NCBI GenBank assembly: GCA_963662175.1
Contig: OY759223.1
Location: 18,825,460 to 18,889,459 of the forward strand
DNA length: 64,000 nucleotides
Source of the DNA: Aradus depressus
Lineage: Eukaryota > Arthropoda > Insecta > Hemiptera > Aradidae
Reading direction: 5' to 3'
This document shows, piece by piece, positions 1-11,118 of the stretch. Below the pieces are notes generated by a model. The model saw only the letters and a list, made by a program, of their open reading frames with translations. It searched no databases and had not been told where the DNA came from. The first letter of the stretch is position 1. Every line of letters starts with the position of its first letter. The position numbers and the translations under genes are program-made.

Positions 1-62
1 GCCAAAAGTATTCCCGAGGTCGCCCGTGTTAGCATTTTTGTTGTTTACATCTTCGTATTCAT

Positions 63-807
63 ATATATGTTACTGTTAATTTGATAAATCTGCTATTATG
101 TATAATCACAGGTTATTTTATATAATAACCAAAAAACTGGTTAATATGGCAAATTGAAAAAAAAATTATTACTTTATCTGGTTATTTTGTAAAATATCCA
201 ACGTGAGCAGCTAAAGTGATTAATTTAGTGGAATTTACTAAGTTAACTGGTTTTTTTGTATAATAGCCAAACTAGTGTGGCTATTATACATAATTGTTGC
301 TATTATAAATAAATAAGACAAATATTAGGTAGGCACTTATTAATTAGCTCGACCACACCTCAATTTCCATTGTTGTAACCTGTCTAACGGCGATAATCAT
401 TCATCTGGGTACATAAATTCCTAGAACAAACATAAATCGAAATATCACAAAATTTGGGGGCGTATTTGCCGGCGTTCCGCCGGCGGGACGATATATCTGC
501 CCCTCCTGTCGTTCCTATATTTGAAGTAGTACAGGTTCTAGCTTTAACATATACTTAACCCGTGTAAAGCCACAGGTTTTCAGCTATTATGCATAATAGC
601 CAGTTAATATGATTAATTTGTGACAAAAGTAAATAATTTATCATATTAACAAGGTGAGTTTTATATTATGTATAATAACTGGTTAATATGATAAATATTA
701 AGAAACTGTGAATAATTTGTCATATTAACCAAGAACGGTAGTTATTTTGTAAAATAACCAGTTATTATGTATAATAACTAAATTTATCAAATTAACAGTA
801 ACATATA
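63..807. repeat. Foldback-like inverted repeat element
   Basis: The segment near 63..130 (tatgttactgttaatttgat then tattatgtataat) recurs in reverse complement near 760..807. Further imperfect inverted matches (gttattatgtataataac, ggttaatatgataaat) fill both halves. The centre (about 455..500) is a GC-rich hairpin-forming patch. This layout suits a degenerate foldback or MITE-type element. No coding capacity is seen. Confidence 0.55.
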
Positions 808-1750
808 CAAGTTTAAAAAATAAAAGCTTTTACACCACCTTTTGCAACGTACACCCCTGTCTCGATCCTCTACTGACTGGCCTATTTAAAGATTTGGATA
901 GAAAATTGTCAAAAATAAAATATAATTTACAAGGTTGACAACAGTAGTTGAACCCGTTGAGGCTGTCAGGTAGTCAGTACCTGCATTATTCTAAAGACTT
1001 CTAGAGTGCAACTGCAGAATGCAATCCGTTTTCTGATTTACGACCTCTGCAATGTTTTACTAAGTGATCTATGAAAGAGACTTAAGTCTAACAGTCATAA
1101 TACTGGTGACAAATAGCATCTTCTACATTTTTAGAACGGTATTTAGGAATTTAATTTCACTATATGAGTCGATTTATTTATACATGTTTGAGTAAGTTTG
1201 GAACAAAACTAACATTATCCTGTGTGGTGGGAATCAAAACTCACATTATCCAAACATTAAAATTAGTTTTTTTTGTATGTATTTATCTAAAAGTACCTCC
1301 CAGATGAAATAAACTAAGGGCCTCCTCCCCTTACATACTGTAACAGGTTGTAAACTCTAGTGATTTTTTAAAAATATTTATTTTTTGTGTACGTTTTAGA
1401 TTCACTATCTGAGGATGGCAGTTAATTGCAGAAACTAGTTGTGGTTTAAATAAAATATATTTCTGGACTGATACATCTTTATTAGGTACTTAAAGTCCAC
1501 TATATCCTCCTACCAACCAAGAAATTTAAAAGAATGAATGTTAACTAATACGACAGAGCGTAAATGACCATAGACTTCCAAAAGTCTTTCATAGAAATCT
1601 TTACTTCATATGGTTATTACGCATGGAAAAAATGTGTAAAGGATATTGAAGAAATGATTCAGAGTGGCTGCGGGGAACGTTAATGAATTCCGATGGCCCC
1701 CATGTTGTTCAGTGGACCGAAGACAACCCTATCTGGAGGGCGGGTGAACG
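808..1750. other. AT-rich sequence, nothing coding seen
   Basis: No exon-like frame or complete repeat is recognised. A short SINE scrap (about 1287..1332, minus; lysine-rich T-tract then cctcccagatgaaataaact) is the only identifiable piece. Confidence 0.4.
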
Positions 1751-2081
1751 ATGGGGTTGAAGCCACGTGATACGTCAGACTCCGCCATATTTTCACCCTC
1801 TTTCAACCAATGCCCCCCCTCATCCCCAACTCAAAATAAATGTTCATTGTCAACCCTTTGTTCGAAAAACCCAGGGTCACATCTGCTGCGGGGTGCACGC
1901 GTGCCTCCGGTAAACAAGATGGATGAAAGAGAGGGTTGAGTACCCACAATAGACATTCTGACAGCCTTCAGATATTGAAGGGGCATATGAACTTCAATTT
2001 GGACTATTTTGCCCCCATCTCCAACCAGCAGCTGTGTTACCTAGTCTCAATTTGTATGAACAGAATACAGTCGATTGGTTG

Positions 2082-2353
2082 GTTTGTCTCCTCCTGGCGG
2101 AGAATCAAGAAAGCCTTCTAACCCGGTGCCGGGGGCCCCGCCGACCGCCGACAGGCGTCTTCTTGGACGCAGGCGCAATAGAACCCCAGAAAAGATTCCG
2201 AGTTCACTCGGCGTAATGCGCCGGAAACCAAGGACGACTGTGGACCGTAGCCATCCAGCCGGTCCACAGCCGAAGAACCCATTTTCTAACGCAATAGGGT
2301 GATGTGACCGACCCCCTCAAGGGGTCAGGAGCACCAAAAAAAAAGAAAAAAAA
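2082..2353 (+). mobile_element. Short GC-rich retroposon with A-rich tail and 11-bp target duplication
   Basis: A GC-rich block in AT-rich surroundings ends in an A-rich tail (2335..2353) and is flanked by perfect direct repeats TCGATTGGTTG at 2071..2081 and 2354..2364. A hairpin (gaccccctcaaggggtc) lies just before the tail. This is the signature of target-primed insertion of a short RNA-derived element: either a SINE or the 3' end of a non-LTR element. No tRNA A/B box is clear. Confidence 0.65.
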
Positions 2354-2754
2354 TCGATTGGTTGAACAAATGAAATTGAATACAACATATCGCTCCGTTG
2401 ATAGAAAAGTGACACAAGTCAAAAATGACAATACAAAAATGTTTTGCGATAATTGATCATGATGAACCCAAGAAGCCAATATTTTTATGTGGAAAAACGA
2501 CACAACTGTAAAACAATTTTGTCACCAGAGAGCAGAAGTGTCGCTTTACTATTTATCGACATCACAATACTGTTTTATAGAAAAACGCCAGTTGTGAGTT
2601 AGGATGATTTTTGAATTGTGTCACTTTTCTATCAAAGGAACGATATCAGGACATCACAAAAAAATGATCGGTGAATCATTGGCAATTTGTCTCTCCCTTC
2701 AAAATCAAACTATCGTTTCTAAAAATCAATAGTTGACTTACATAATGACTTCGG

Positions 2755-3090
2755 AACCCTCATACTAAATTTCAATTCAATATATCGGCAGTAAATAGAA
2801 TTTTTGAGTTGAGCCCCTCACCTTCGGCTGATTTCACTGAAAATTAATAGGTGTCGTCCTTATAGGACTTCAAATATATGAAATTTCATGTCTAAACATA
2901 TATTACGACAGTTATTAGAGTTATTGAGTTTATCCTCTCCCTAATCCCCCTTCTCCTCTGGCGATTTGGCTGAAAATCAAATGGTGTTGTCCTTAAAGGA
3001 TTTCGGATAGGTACACATATAAAAGGTTGTGTAAATACATTCATTCTATCGGAAGTTCTCGTGTTCGCAAACACACACAAAAACATAAAA
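2755..3090 (+). repeat. Dispersed repeat family D copy (cgatacattcattac / cggcagttattag motifs)
   Basis: Contains degenerate repeats of the cluster tcggcagttaata...gagttgagcccctc...gaaaattaataggtgtcgtc that recurs throughout the window (for example 17640..17990, 29290..29600, 54650..54990). The internal unit is about 100-150 bp. Non-coding. Confidence 0.6.
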
Positions 3091-3232
3091 CAATTTTTGA
3101 CATGAAAACGTCTATTCGCTCGTTAAGCACAGTGATAGCCGGTCAAACTTTCTTGTGTTACAAAATACCGTCAGATTTCAATCGATAATAACTACGAGAC
3201 TAGTAATGTGATAACAACGGTTGAGGTCACAA

Positions 3233-3716
3233 TGGATAGAGCATGTCTGTACGTGTTTGTTGTGCAGTGTTTGTTTTGCCTGTGACGTTATCGGGATAGT
3301 GTGGGCGCCGGCAGATGATTGTTGCGAATTAGCGAGGTGTAAAATTAGAAATTGGTGTAGCGTGATAACGCGTTTAGATATGACATTGATTTGGGTGTCA
3401 TTTTAAAGAGCTTGAGGAGCACTACTAGGGACTCAAAGTGAAACAATAAAAATATTCGCTGAAATATATGTAAAAATCGGTATTAAATTAAAAATTGCAA
3501 AAAAATTAAAGATGTCGTCTCATATGAATCGTAAATATGCGCGGAATTATAGAAAATGAAAATCAGAGGAAAGCTCGCATCAAAAGGAATTTAAAAAACC
3601 TAAAAAGTCTAGTGCCGAGCAAATGCAAGAGCTACGGCAGCATCGAAAAGAAAATGAAAAATGATTTTATTCCGACGTTTTCACGGAAAATCTACGGCGT
3701 GGACCTTGACTACGTC
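3233..3716 (+). pseudogene. Broken copy of basic-ORF repeat element
   Basis: About 480 bp closely similar to 4871..5329, sharing the leader (tggatagagcatgtctgtac) and the ORF beginning ATG-TCG-TCT at 3512. Here the frame reads MSSHMNRKYARNYRK then a stop, and a second stop follows the ENEK motif, so it cannot make the protein of its sister copy. Confidence 0.6.
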
Positions 3717-4358
3717 TTAATGTTTTTTTTTTCATTTTTGGAATCAGGAGGTCGAAAAACTTGATTCTGACTGATTACATAACTTCCCCTATACTTTTTA
3801 TGGCTGGGAAAGTAAAATTAATCTTTATGAAAATCAAATCATATGAGGATGTGACGTAAAGGAGGCTCCCCCCTCCCCCACCCCACCATAAACAATTTCT
3901 GGTGCCCCCCCGCTCCCATAAGCGCCACTGACTCCAAATAAAATATAACTCTTCCTCATTTCTCCATTGTTTCAAATCTCTCCATATTTCTTATATTTCC
4001 TGATGTAGGTACAATGGGGGGAGGGGGGGGGGGGGGGGGGGGGGTGTATTTTTGTCCCCAGTCATTCATTACGTTGGATCTCCATTGAGGAGACATGTTC
4101 CATTGTATAGTTCGTTCTGAATCGTTCCTGTTCCTTATCTTCTGTTGAACAAAATGAATCAAACTGTATCATGTCTTTCATACGCCCTCATTCCTTCCTT
4201 CATCATTAACAAGAAAGAAATTGTCAGACAATAACCGTTGGTTTTTCCGGGTTTATTGTTAAAATACGTTATTAAAATTGCCACTATTTATTATGTAATA
4301 ATGCTTAAATTATTTATTTATTCCAAAATGTACTTCTAAGTAGTCGATCACTGATTGG

Positions 4359-4597
4359 GAGGGCGCCAGTAGGTCAGAGGTAGCATGCTAGGCCACTGAG
4401 CTTAAGTTTTATATCTGGAAGGCGAAAGAAAACTTGAGCACGCCATCCTTTGGATGGTCCCTCTCGTTAAAGACTCTACCCTAGATGAATAAACCTAGGT
4501 AGGCTAAATTTAGAATTCCCACAGTAGATTCAGGCTCATGTCCACCAGAGTGACAAAAGAGCGCTCTGGTAGTATGTCATAACAACTAACTAACAAT
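4359..4597 (+). mobile_element. tRNA-derived SINE, diverged copy with target duplication
   Basis: Head gagggcgccagtaggtcag, 3' domain ccaccagagtgac..gagcgctctgg, and tail aacaactaactaac. Flanked by direct repeat CTGATTGG at 4351..4358 and 4598..4605. The body is internally deleted. Confidence 0.75.
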
Positions 4598-5130
4598 CTG
4601 ATTGGATCAGATTGCATAAGAGTCTTAAATTTTACCTGTAATTAATTTTTATTCATCTAGAATAGTGGCCTTTAATGATTAGTACCTGATATAGTCCATA
4701 TTTAATGATTAGTACCTGATATAGTCCCATCCGAAGGACGGAGTGCTAAAGGTTTTCTCAACCCCCTCCCTCAGATAAAATGACTTTATCTCATTATATT
4801 ATATCGATAAAAAAAAGTCCACTATTTATTTTATAAGCCAATAATAATATTTTGAACTGAGGATATTATGTGTGGATAGAGCATGTCTGTACGTGTTTGT
4901 TGTGCAGTGTTTGTTTTGCCTGTGACGTTATCGGGCTAGTGTGGGCGCCGGCGGATGATTGTTGCGAATTAGCGTTGTGTAAAATTATAATTTTATATCT
5001 CGATGTTGATTCGTGTGTCATTGTAAAGAGCATGAGGAGCACTACTAGAACTCAAAGTGAAACAATAAAAATATTCGCCGAAATATATGTAAAACTCGGT
5101 ATTAAATTGAAAATTGTAAAAAAATTAAAG

Positions 5131-5328
5131 ATGTCGTCTCATATGAATCGTAAATATGCGCGGAATTATAGAAAACGCAAATCAGAGGAAAGGTCGCATC
5201 AAAAGGAATTTAAAAAACCTAAAAAGTCTAGTGCCGAGCAAATGCAAGAGCTACGACAGCATCGAAAAGAAAATGAAAAATTATTTTATCCCGACGTTTT
5301 CTCGAAAAATTTACGGTGTGGACCTTGA
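5131..5328 (+). CDS. Small basic repeat-element ORF (65 aa), unknown function
   Basis: ATG 5131 opens a frame reading MSSHMNRKYARNYRKRKSEE, then KEFKKPKKSSAEQMQELRQH and PDVFSKNLRCGP before a stop. The K/R-rich KKSSAEQMxELR motif resembles basic N-terminal segments of proteins from insect mobile elements, but I cannot assign a family. A longer frame from GTG 4870 exists, but its first 87 codons are not kept in the same frame in the sister copy at 3233, so ATG 5131 is preferred. Probably a truncated transposon ORF. Confidence 0.4.
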   Translation: MSSHMNRKYARNYRKRKSEERSHQKEFKKPKKSSAEQMQELRQHRKENEKLFYPDVFSKNLRCGP

Positions 5329-5737
5329 CTACGCCCTAATTTCTTTTTTTGTTGTTTGGCTTCATATATTTTTTTTGGCGTCAATCAGGGAAATTGTTTA
5401 TTCAGAAAGTATTCAAAATGGAACAATACAAAAATATGGTTCTGCCGAAGAGAGGGTCTAATGAACAGTAGGGTTTGCTATTTTTCCCTTCGTCCTCGTC
5501 TTCCTACACCCCCTTACCGTGAGGGGGCCCTATGAAAAAAGGAAGGTTAGATGGAAGCCGAGTGGGGGCGGTGACACTCTGGATCAATACGCCACCGCCT
5601 CCAATCACACCACATGATAAAAAAATACCACCTTCACTGCCTCCAACCGCTGGCACACGTGGCCTTCCACTCACATTACTCCAACTGTAAGCGTCGGATA
5701 CATGAACCTCATGAAATTCCACCAACATATTGTACGA

Positions 5738-6305
5738 AATTTTATCAGGATTAATTCCAGGATAAGCTTTTATTTTTGTTATATCTCGTCCCAAAATATT
5801 ATCTAAATTAACTCCAGGTTTAGCTTTTATTTTTGTTATATCTCGTCCCGAAATTTTACCTAAATACACTCCAGGAGAAGCTTTTATTTTTGTTATATTT
5901 CGTCCCGAAATGTTATCTAAATTCTCTCCAGGAGAAGCTTTTATTTTTTGTTATATCTGGTCCCACAGTTTTATCTAAATTCACTCCAGGAGAAGCTTTT
6001 ATTTTTGTTATATCTGGTCCGGCAATTTTGTCTAAATTCACTCCAGGAGAAGCTTTTATTTTTGTTATATCTGGTCCCGCAATTTTGTCTAAATTCTCTC
6101 CAGGAGAAGCTTTTATTTTTGTTATATTTCGCCCCGAAATTTTGTCTAAATTCTCTCCAGGAGAAGCTTTTATTTTTGTTATATTTCGCCCCGAAATTTT
6201 GTCTAAATTCTCTCCAGGAGAAACTTTTATTTTTGTTATATCTCGCCCCGCAATTTTGTCTAAATTCTCTCCAGGAGAAGCTTTTATTTTTGTTATATCT
6301 CGTCA
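5738..6305. repeat. 57-bp tandem repeat, about 10 copies
   Basis: Unit of the form aggagaagcttttatttttg, ttatatctggtcccgcaatt, ttgtctaaattcactcc (57 bp). Because 57 is divisible by 3, three overlapping repeat ORFs remain open (two plus, one minus), each with a 19-residue period, for example YLVPQFCLNSLQEKLLFLL. Left copies are more diverged than right copies. Most likely a minisatellite, not a gene. Confidence 0.85.
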
Positions 6306-6462
6306 TAATATATATATATTGTAATGACGGCATATTTATTATGACTCATGGGCTTTAACTAAGAGATATTTGATTGACTAGCGATGTATTGAGAAGAAGT
6401 AGAAATATGGCTTGTCGTCGAAGAAAGCAAATTTGTTGAATTTCTGTCAAGGTATCTCAAAT

Positions 6463-7060
6463 AGAGTTAAGTGGTCTTCTATGTTTTTTGAATGAGATTC
6501 AATACTTTTTAAAAATTTAACTTCGTTCAAGTGGTCTGTCCGGTATACGGTGGTCGGTGGCCGGTATCCACTGTCCGGTTCTACATTATCAGATCCTGAG
6601 AGAGCATCTATGTTTATGGCTGCGTTGCGCCGGGGATGGTCGCATGTGGGCCGTGTTACAGCACCCAGCGGTCATCCCCGAAGCCACGTTATACGGCCTT
6701 CTTTACCTGTTGCCAGAAGGCGACGAATCGACTGAAAACTGGGTAATCAGTCTCACCCATCAGCTTCCGAGGGCTCTACTAGGGTTCGACTTCACCCTAG
6801 GCCTGTCGTATAGCGGGCATTTGAGAATTTCTGCAGTCTCAACGCCGCCGCACGAGCAGTTCGGCCGTCTGAGGATCGTGACCATCGCTGCTCCCATTTC
6901 TCTACTATCCCGTCTTGGACTATGTCCTACCAAATATATTAAAGTGGTCGGCTATGTGTTTTTAATGAGATTGATTCACTCTCAGTGGTCTGTCCGGTGT
7001 ACGGTGACCGGTGACCTGTGTCCGGTGACCGGTCCTACATTGTCAGGTCCTGAGAGAGGT
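6463..7060. repeat. Direct repeat pair around a GC-rich segment
   Basis: The block gtggtc...atgagattcaa...agtggtctgtccggt...cagatcctgagagag (6463..6605) recurs at about 6940..7060. The sequence between (6605..6930) is markedly richer in GC than its surroundings and keeps a 232-codon open frame with no family resemblance I recognise. It may be a remnant retroelement bounded by short direct repeats; coding is not supported. Confidence 0.4.
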
Positions 7061-7254
7061 AAAGTGAAGGTAACTCTATTCTCCACAGCCTCCCTATATA
7101 TTGATTCCTTCTTCCCCGCCCCCAAAGTGCTCTACCCCAGTAAAAACAAATGTTCCTTCCACTCACTCTTCAGCGCTCAGTCCCCTGAACACCTACTTAC
7201 AACAAAACTTGCCAATCTTAACTCTTTCAAGTCCTTCCTTGTTTCTAACTTCTA

Positions 7255-7745
7255 AGTTGAGAAACGCGGACATATTGTGGAAACTTGTAATAAATAAATA
7301 AAACAAACTTATTTTTGAAATATTGTCTATTCCACTAAAGATATATATACATATATAACTACCGGTTTCGGCTTTATACCATCGTCAGGTCTAGTTATGA
7401 ACTAAGTCAGTTTGCAGAGAGATGCCTTTGTTAACACCCTAAACCAGTTCTGTTTCCACATATATGTTTGTATTATCTGTTATTAATATTTGGTTCCACA
7501 TATATGTTTCAAGTTATCTAAATCTTAACATTGTTATTAATTTTATTTCTATTTTTTATTATTTACTTGTATTTGTACTTATTTATTTGTTATTTTTCCC
7601 GTATTAGTCTAGTGACATTGTTTTATGTAAATTTAGAACTAGGTTTTGTTAAGAAATATTTCATGAGTTAGCTAACGGTACAGCCGGGGGACTCCCAAGT
7701 TCTAATAGCCCCCTTTGACCTGAGATGTATTTGAAGGGTCACTTC
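7255..7745 (+). mobile_element. Penelope-like element remnant (internal deletion)
   Basis: Matches the copy at 32481..33200: terminal repeat block (gtctattccactaaag, accggtttcggctttatacc, atcgtcaggtctag) then, after a deletion removing the endonuclease end, the 3' region gttaacaccctaaaccagtt through cagccgggggactcccaag. The right-hand inverted terminal repeat is missing. Confidence 0.6.
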
Positions 7746-8044
7746 CTTGTTTCATCAAAAACTTTAAATTTGTGAAATGTTAACGTTTTTATACTTACAT
7801 TATAAGGAAGTATTATAATCATGCGAAAATCGGATATCAAAGTCAACTAAATATGTTTTAACCATTTTGGCGATTATTTTTATCTGTGTGTATAAGAAGT
7901 CACATTTTCTAACTTAGATATTGTTGGGCAAAGTCAGACAGAAATTTAGACCATTTTTACCATTCATATTTATGACCTAATCAAAAATCTTTTCAATTAT
8001 AAGATGTAGGGAAAGAGACAAGACATATTTTATATGAAATAGGA

Positions 8045-8270
8045 TTTTCCACAGGCCGAAAACCGTCACGAAAATTCCTTTTTGTTACACTTTTCTTTGA
8101 TTTACGAGAAAACGGTAAGTCTATATTGAAAAATTGGTCTGAGATAGGGATAAATACGACCAAAATAATAGCGCCTAAAAAAATGTAAAATATATTTCCA
8201 TAGAAAATATTTTAAAGTAAGTTTAAATAGTATCGCGTCGCAACGAATTATGAAAATATTTTTATTATTG
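8045..8270 (+). repeat. Dispersed repeat, inverted copy near 39790..40030
   Basis: Shares tttgatttacgagaaaacg, attggtc, tagcgcctaaa and gcgtcgcaacgaattat with the reverse complement of 39798..40030. Both copies abut a SINE. Family unknown, non-coding. Confidence 0.5.
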
Positions 8271-8274
8271 GTAG

Positions 8275-8514
8275 TTAGGTTAGGTTAGGTTTTATGACTC
8301 ATGCCCGGGTTTTAACAACGAGGTCATATCGCCTACTACCAGAGCGCTCTTTCGTCACTCTGGTGGACATGAGCCCGACTCTACTGTGGGAGTCCTAAAT
8401 TTTGCCTACCCTAAATTTTTATTCACCTAGGGCAGGGGTCTTTAACGAGTACCTGACATCGTACAGGCTCGGGACCATCGCTTAACGTCCCATCCGAAGG
8501 ACGGCGGGCTTAAG
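8275..8514 (-). mobile_element. 5'-truncated tRNA-derived SINE with 10-bp target duplication
   Basis: Tail (taggttaggttaggtt on plus) at the left, body through the gacggcgggcttaag segment, head missing. Direct repeat TTATTGGTAG at 8265..8274 and 8515..8524 shows a 5'-truncated insertion. Confidence 0.85.
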
Positions 8515-8526
8515 TTATTGGTAGTG

Positions 8527-8850
8527 TAGGCGCCGGTAACTCAGAGGTAGCGTTCTTCGTTTTTTGAGCTAAAGATCGAAGGGTTCGAAACTTAGGTTTC
8601 TTATCAGAGAAATTAAAAAAACCTGAGCATGCCGTTCTTCGGATAGGACGTTAAGCGATGATCTTAAGCCTGCACGATGTCAGATACTCGATAAAGACCC
8701 CTGCCCTAAGTGATTAAAAATTTAGGGTAGGCAAAATTTAGGACTCCCACATTAGAGTCGGGCTCATGTCCACCAGAGTGACGAAAGAGCGCTCTGGTAG
8801 TAGGCGATATAACATCGTAGTTTAAGGGCAAGAGTCTCAGTAATTAGCTA
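8527..8850 (+). mobile_element. tRNA-derived SINE, head-to-head with its neighbour
   Basis: Starts aggcgccggtaactcagagg (A-box like), has gaagggttcgaaac (B-box like), and the ccaccagagtgacgaaagag 3' domain. Its start directly follows the target duplication of the minus-strand SINE, forming an inverted pair. Confidence 0.8.
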
Positions 8851-9390
8851 TAGATGGTAGTTTTTTATTAAAAATTATGAACAAAAAATATATGGGATGT
8901 AACCATGGACAGGACTTTCTTATACCAACCACGAATGGAAGTCACTCCCAGAAATACGCTTTACAATGAAACAAAACAAAAAAATGCTGACGCCAACATA
9001 CTACTTTCTCTTTACCAGTGGCGAATATGAGAGAGGGGGGGGGGAGCAGAATTACCCCCCCCCCCCTCCCCTCCCCCCCCTAGCACAGAGACTCATTAAT
9101 CAGTTTCGTTAAGGATAAAGAAATATGCACGTTAAATTAGGAAAGACGTCCTAGCTGTTATTATATCAGACTGTTACTCAACCTGTTACTATTATAATAT
9201 TTCAGTCTTGATTATTAATTCATGCGCTTCGTCTAACCACCCAAAATATTATCCCATGTCCTTCATCCTTCCAAATCTTGTCAATAGGGCACAATATCTT
9301 GTAATCTTGAACCAACGAAATTTTACCTCCTCCCCCTGATGAACATCGTGGATCCACCCTTGTCTCATACCCACCAATAATGCCAATATA

Positions 9391-9676
9391 GGGGCGCCGG
9401 TAGCTCAGTGGTATGCGTGCTTGTCTTCTGAGCTCAAGAACGTGGGTTCGAAACCCGAGACCGAGGCCCTTAGTTTATTTTATCTGGGAGGTAAAATAAA
9501 CTTAAGCACTCCGTCCTCCGGATGGGACGTTAAGCGATCGTCCCGAGCCTGTACCATGTCAGATACTCGTTATAGAGTCGGCCACATGTCCACCAGAGTG
9601 ACGAAAGAGTGCTCTGGTAGTAGTCGATATGACCTCGTAGTTAAAGTCCAGGCATGAGTCATAAAACCTAAACCTA
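9391..9676 (+). mobile_element. tRNA-derived SINE
   Basis: Head ggggcgccggtagctcagtg with a perfect pol III A-box (TAGCTCAGTGG), B-box-like gggttcgaaacccg, and tail ataaaacctaaacctaa. A deletion removes the ctcccacagtagagtc part. Confidence 0.85.
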
Positions 9677-10123
9677 ATAATGCTAATATGAAATTAATTT
9701 CAGAGAGGAATTTAGAAATTTAGTTATATTTTCTGTAATCGGACAGTTTCCTGTAGCCGAAAGAAGCCCTGCAGAGTGGTCGTTTTTGGAGCGATTCCAC
9801 AAGTTCACTTTTTCAAAATTTTCTGTACAATTTGACTTGGATTTTCCTGGAGGAAGGTATTGATAAAATAAGGTTGATTTTCTTTTTGTTCCCCCCTGGG
9901 GAGGGGTCCTGATTAATTGGAGCCCAGGAAAGCCCATGAAATAAATCACCCACATAAGGACCTCCATTTCCCCTTCGCCTTGGCCCTTCTTCTCGACACC
10001 TCCCTGCTCCTGCCTCCTCACTCCTTTCTTACTTTTCTGATTTTTCAGTCTTTTACTTTACTTTCTTCAATGCAAGATTTCTTTCCCTTTCCCTAAAGTA
10101 CTTACACATTTGAATGGTTTAAT

Positions 10124-10513
10124 ATGAGTGAGCAGGGGGTAAAAGTGAGCAGGGAGTAAACAGGGGGTAGTCTGTCAGTCCTTATAAAAGTGAGCAGGGG
10201 GTAAAAGTGAGCAGGGGGTAAAGTGAGCAGGGGGTAAAGTGAGCAGGGGGTAAAGTGAGCAGGGGGTAAAATGAGCAGGGGGTAAAGTGAGCAGGGGGTA
10301 AAGTGAGCAGGGGATAAAGTGAGCAGGGGGTAAAGTGAGCAGGGGGTAAGCAGGGGGTAGTCTGTCAGTCCTTATAAAAGTGAGCAGGGGGTAAAAGTGA
10401 GCAGGGGGTAAAGTGAGCAGGGGGTAAAGTGAGCAGGGGGTAAAGTGAGCAGGGGGTAAAGTGAGCAGGGGATAAAGTGAGCAGGGGGTAAAGTGAGCAG
10501 GGGGTAAAGCAGG
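10124..10513. repeat. 16-bp G-rich minisatellite with higher-order structure
   Basis: Unit gtgagcagggggtaaa repeated about 20 times. Two blocks are each introduced by the same spacer (agtctgtcagtccttataaa at about 10168 and 10359), giving a higher-order period near 190 bp. The G5 runs on one strand could form G-quadruplexes. Confidence 0.9.
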
Positions 10514-11118
10514 GGTGTACTCGATACTACACTATACTGGGCGTCGATAGCTCAATAGTGCGTGCTTGCTTACTGAGCTCAATATAGCATACAGCCACAT
10601 TCGAATCGAATAACTCCTATCCGTTTGGAGTTAGCCTCCATTTCTTGAGACGCCATTTTTAAAGCCGGATCATTGTTCATGTTTTTTGTCCCCTACTGGA
10701 GAAGTGGGGTGGCAGAAGTGTAGTTTTTTATTGGACTCCACGCCCCCTCACCATCCCAGCCAATAGGCAGCGTTCCTCACACCGGTTTTTTTTTACAGCT
10801 CAGCTTTTTACTGGCTCACCTCAATCCGTCCCCCTTTTTCAATAAAATGGCTGCCTTCCAACAATCAGAAAATTAGAATTACAATAATTTATTTATTATC
10901 TATATTACTTGAGCGAAAGGTAAAATTTAGCTAAATTTATGTCAGAAAAAGGCGAATCCCCGGAAAATCATGGACGTTTCGCTCTCCCTCTGAAATTTGG
11001 TAGAATATCAAAAGGTGTTTTTCAGGGACTTATACTAATCGGTTGATACATTCGTTACAGTTATTAGGATATATAATATATCCTTCACAGCTCTACAATT
11101 AATAGCTATTGTGATTAC

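Noticed and set aside
4870..5130. Cysteine-rich N-terminal extension (HVCTCLLCSVCFACD) as a signal peptide or toxin-like protein
   Set aside because: It starts at GTG, and the frame relation is not kept in the sister copy at 3233; the leader reads as non-coding repeat sequence.
9421..9657. 78-codon open frame in the SINE as a protein
   Set aside because: The same peptide ([24 protein letters not shown]) recurs at SINE copies on both strands; it is a repeat artefact.
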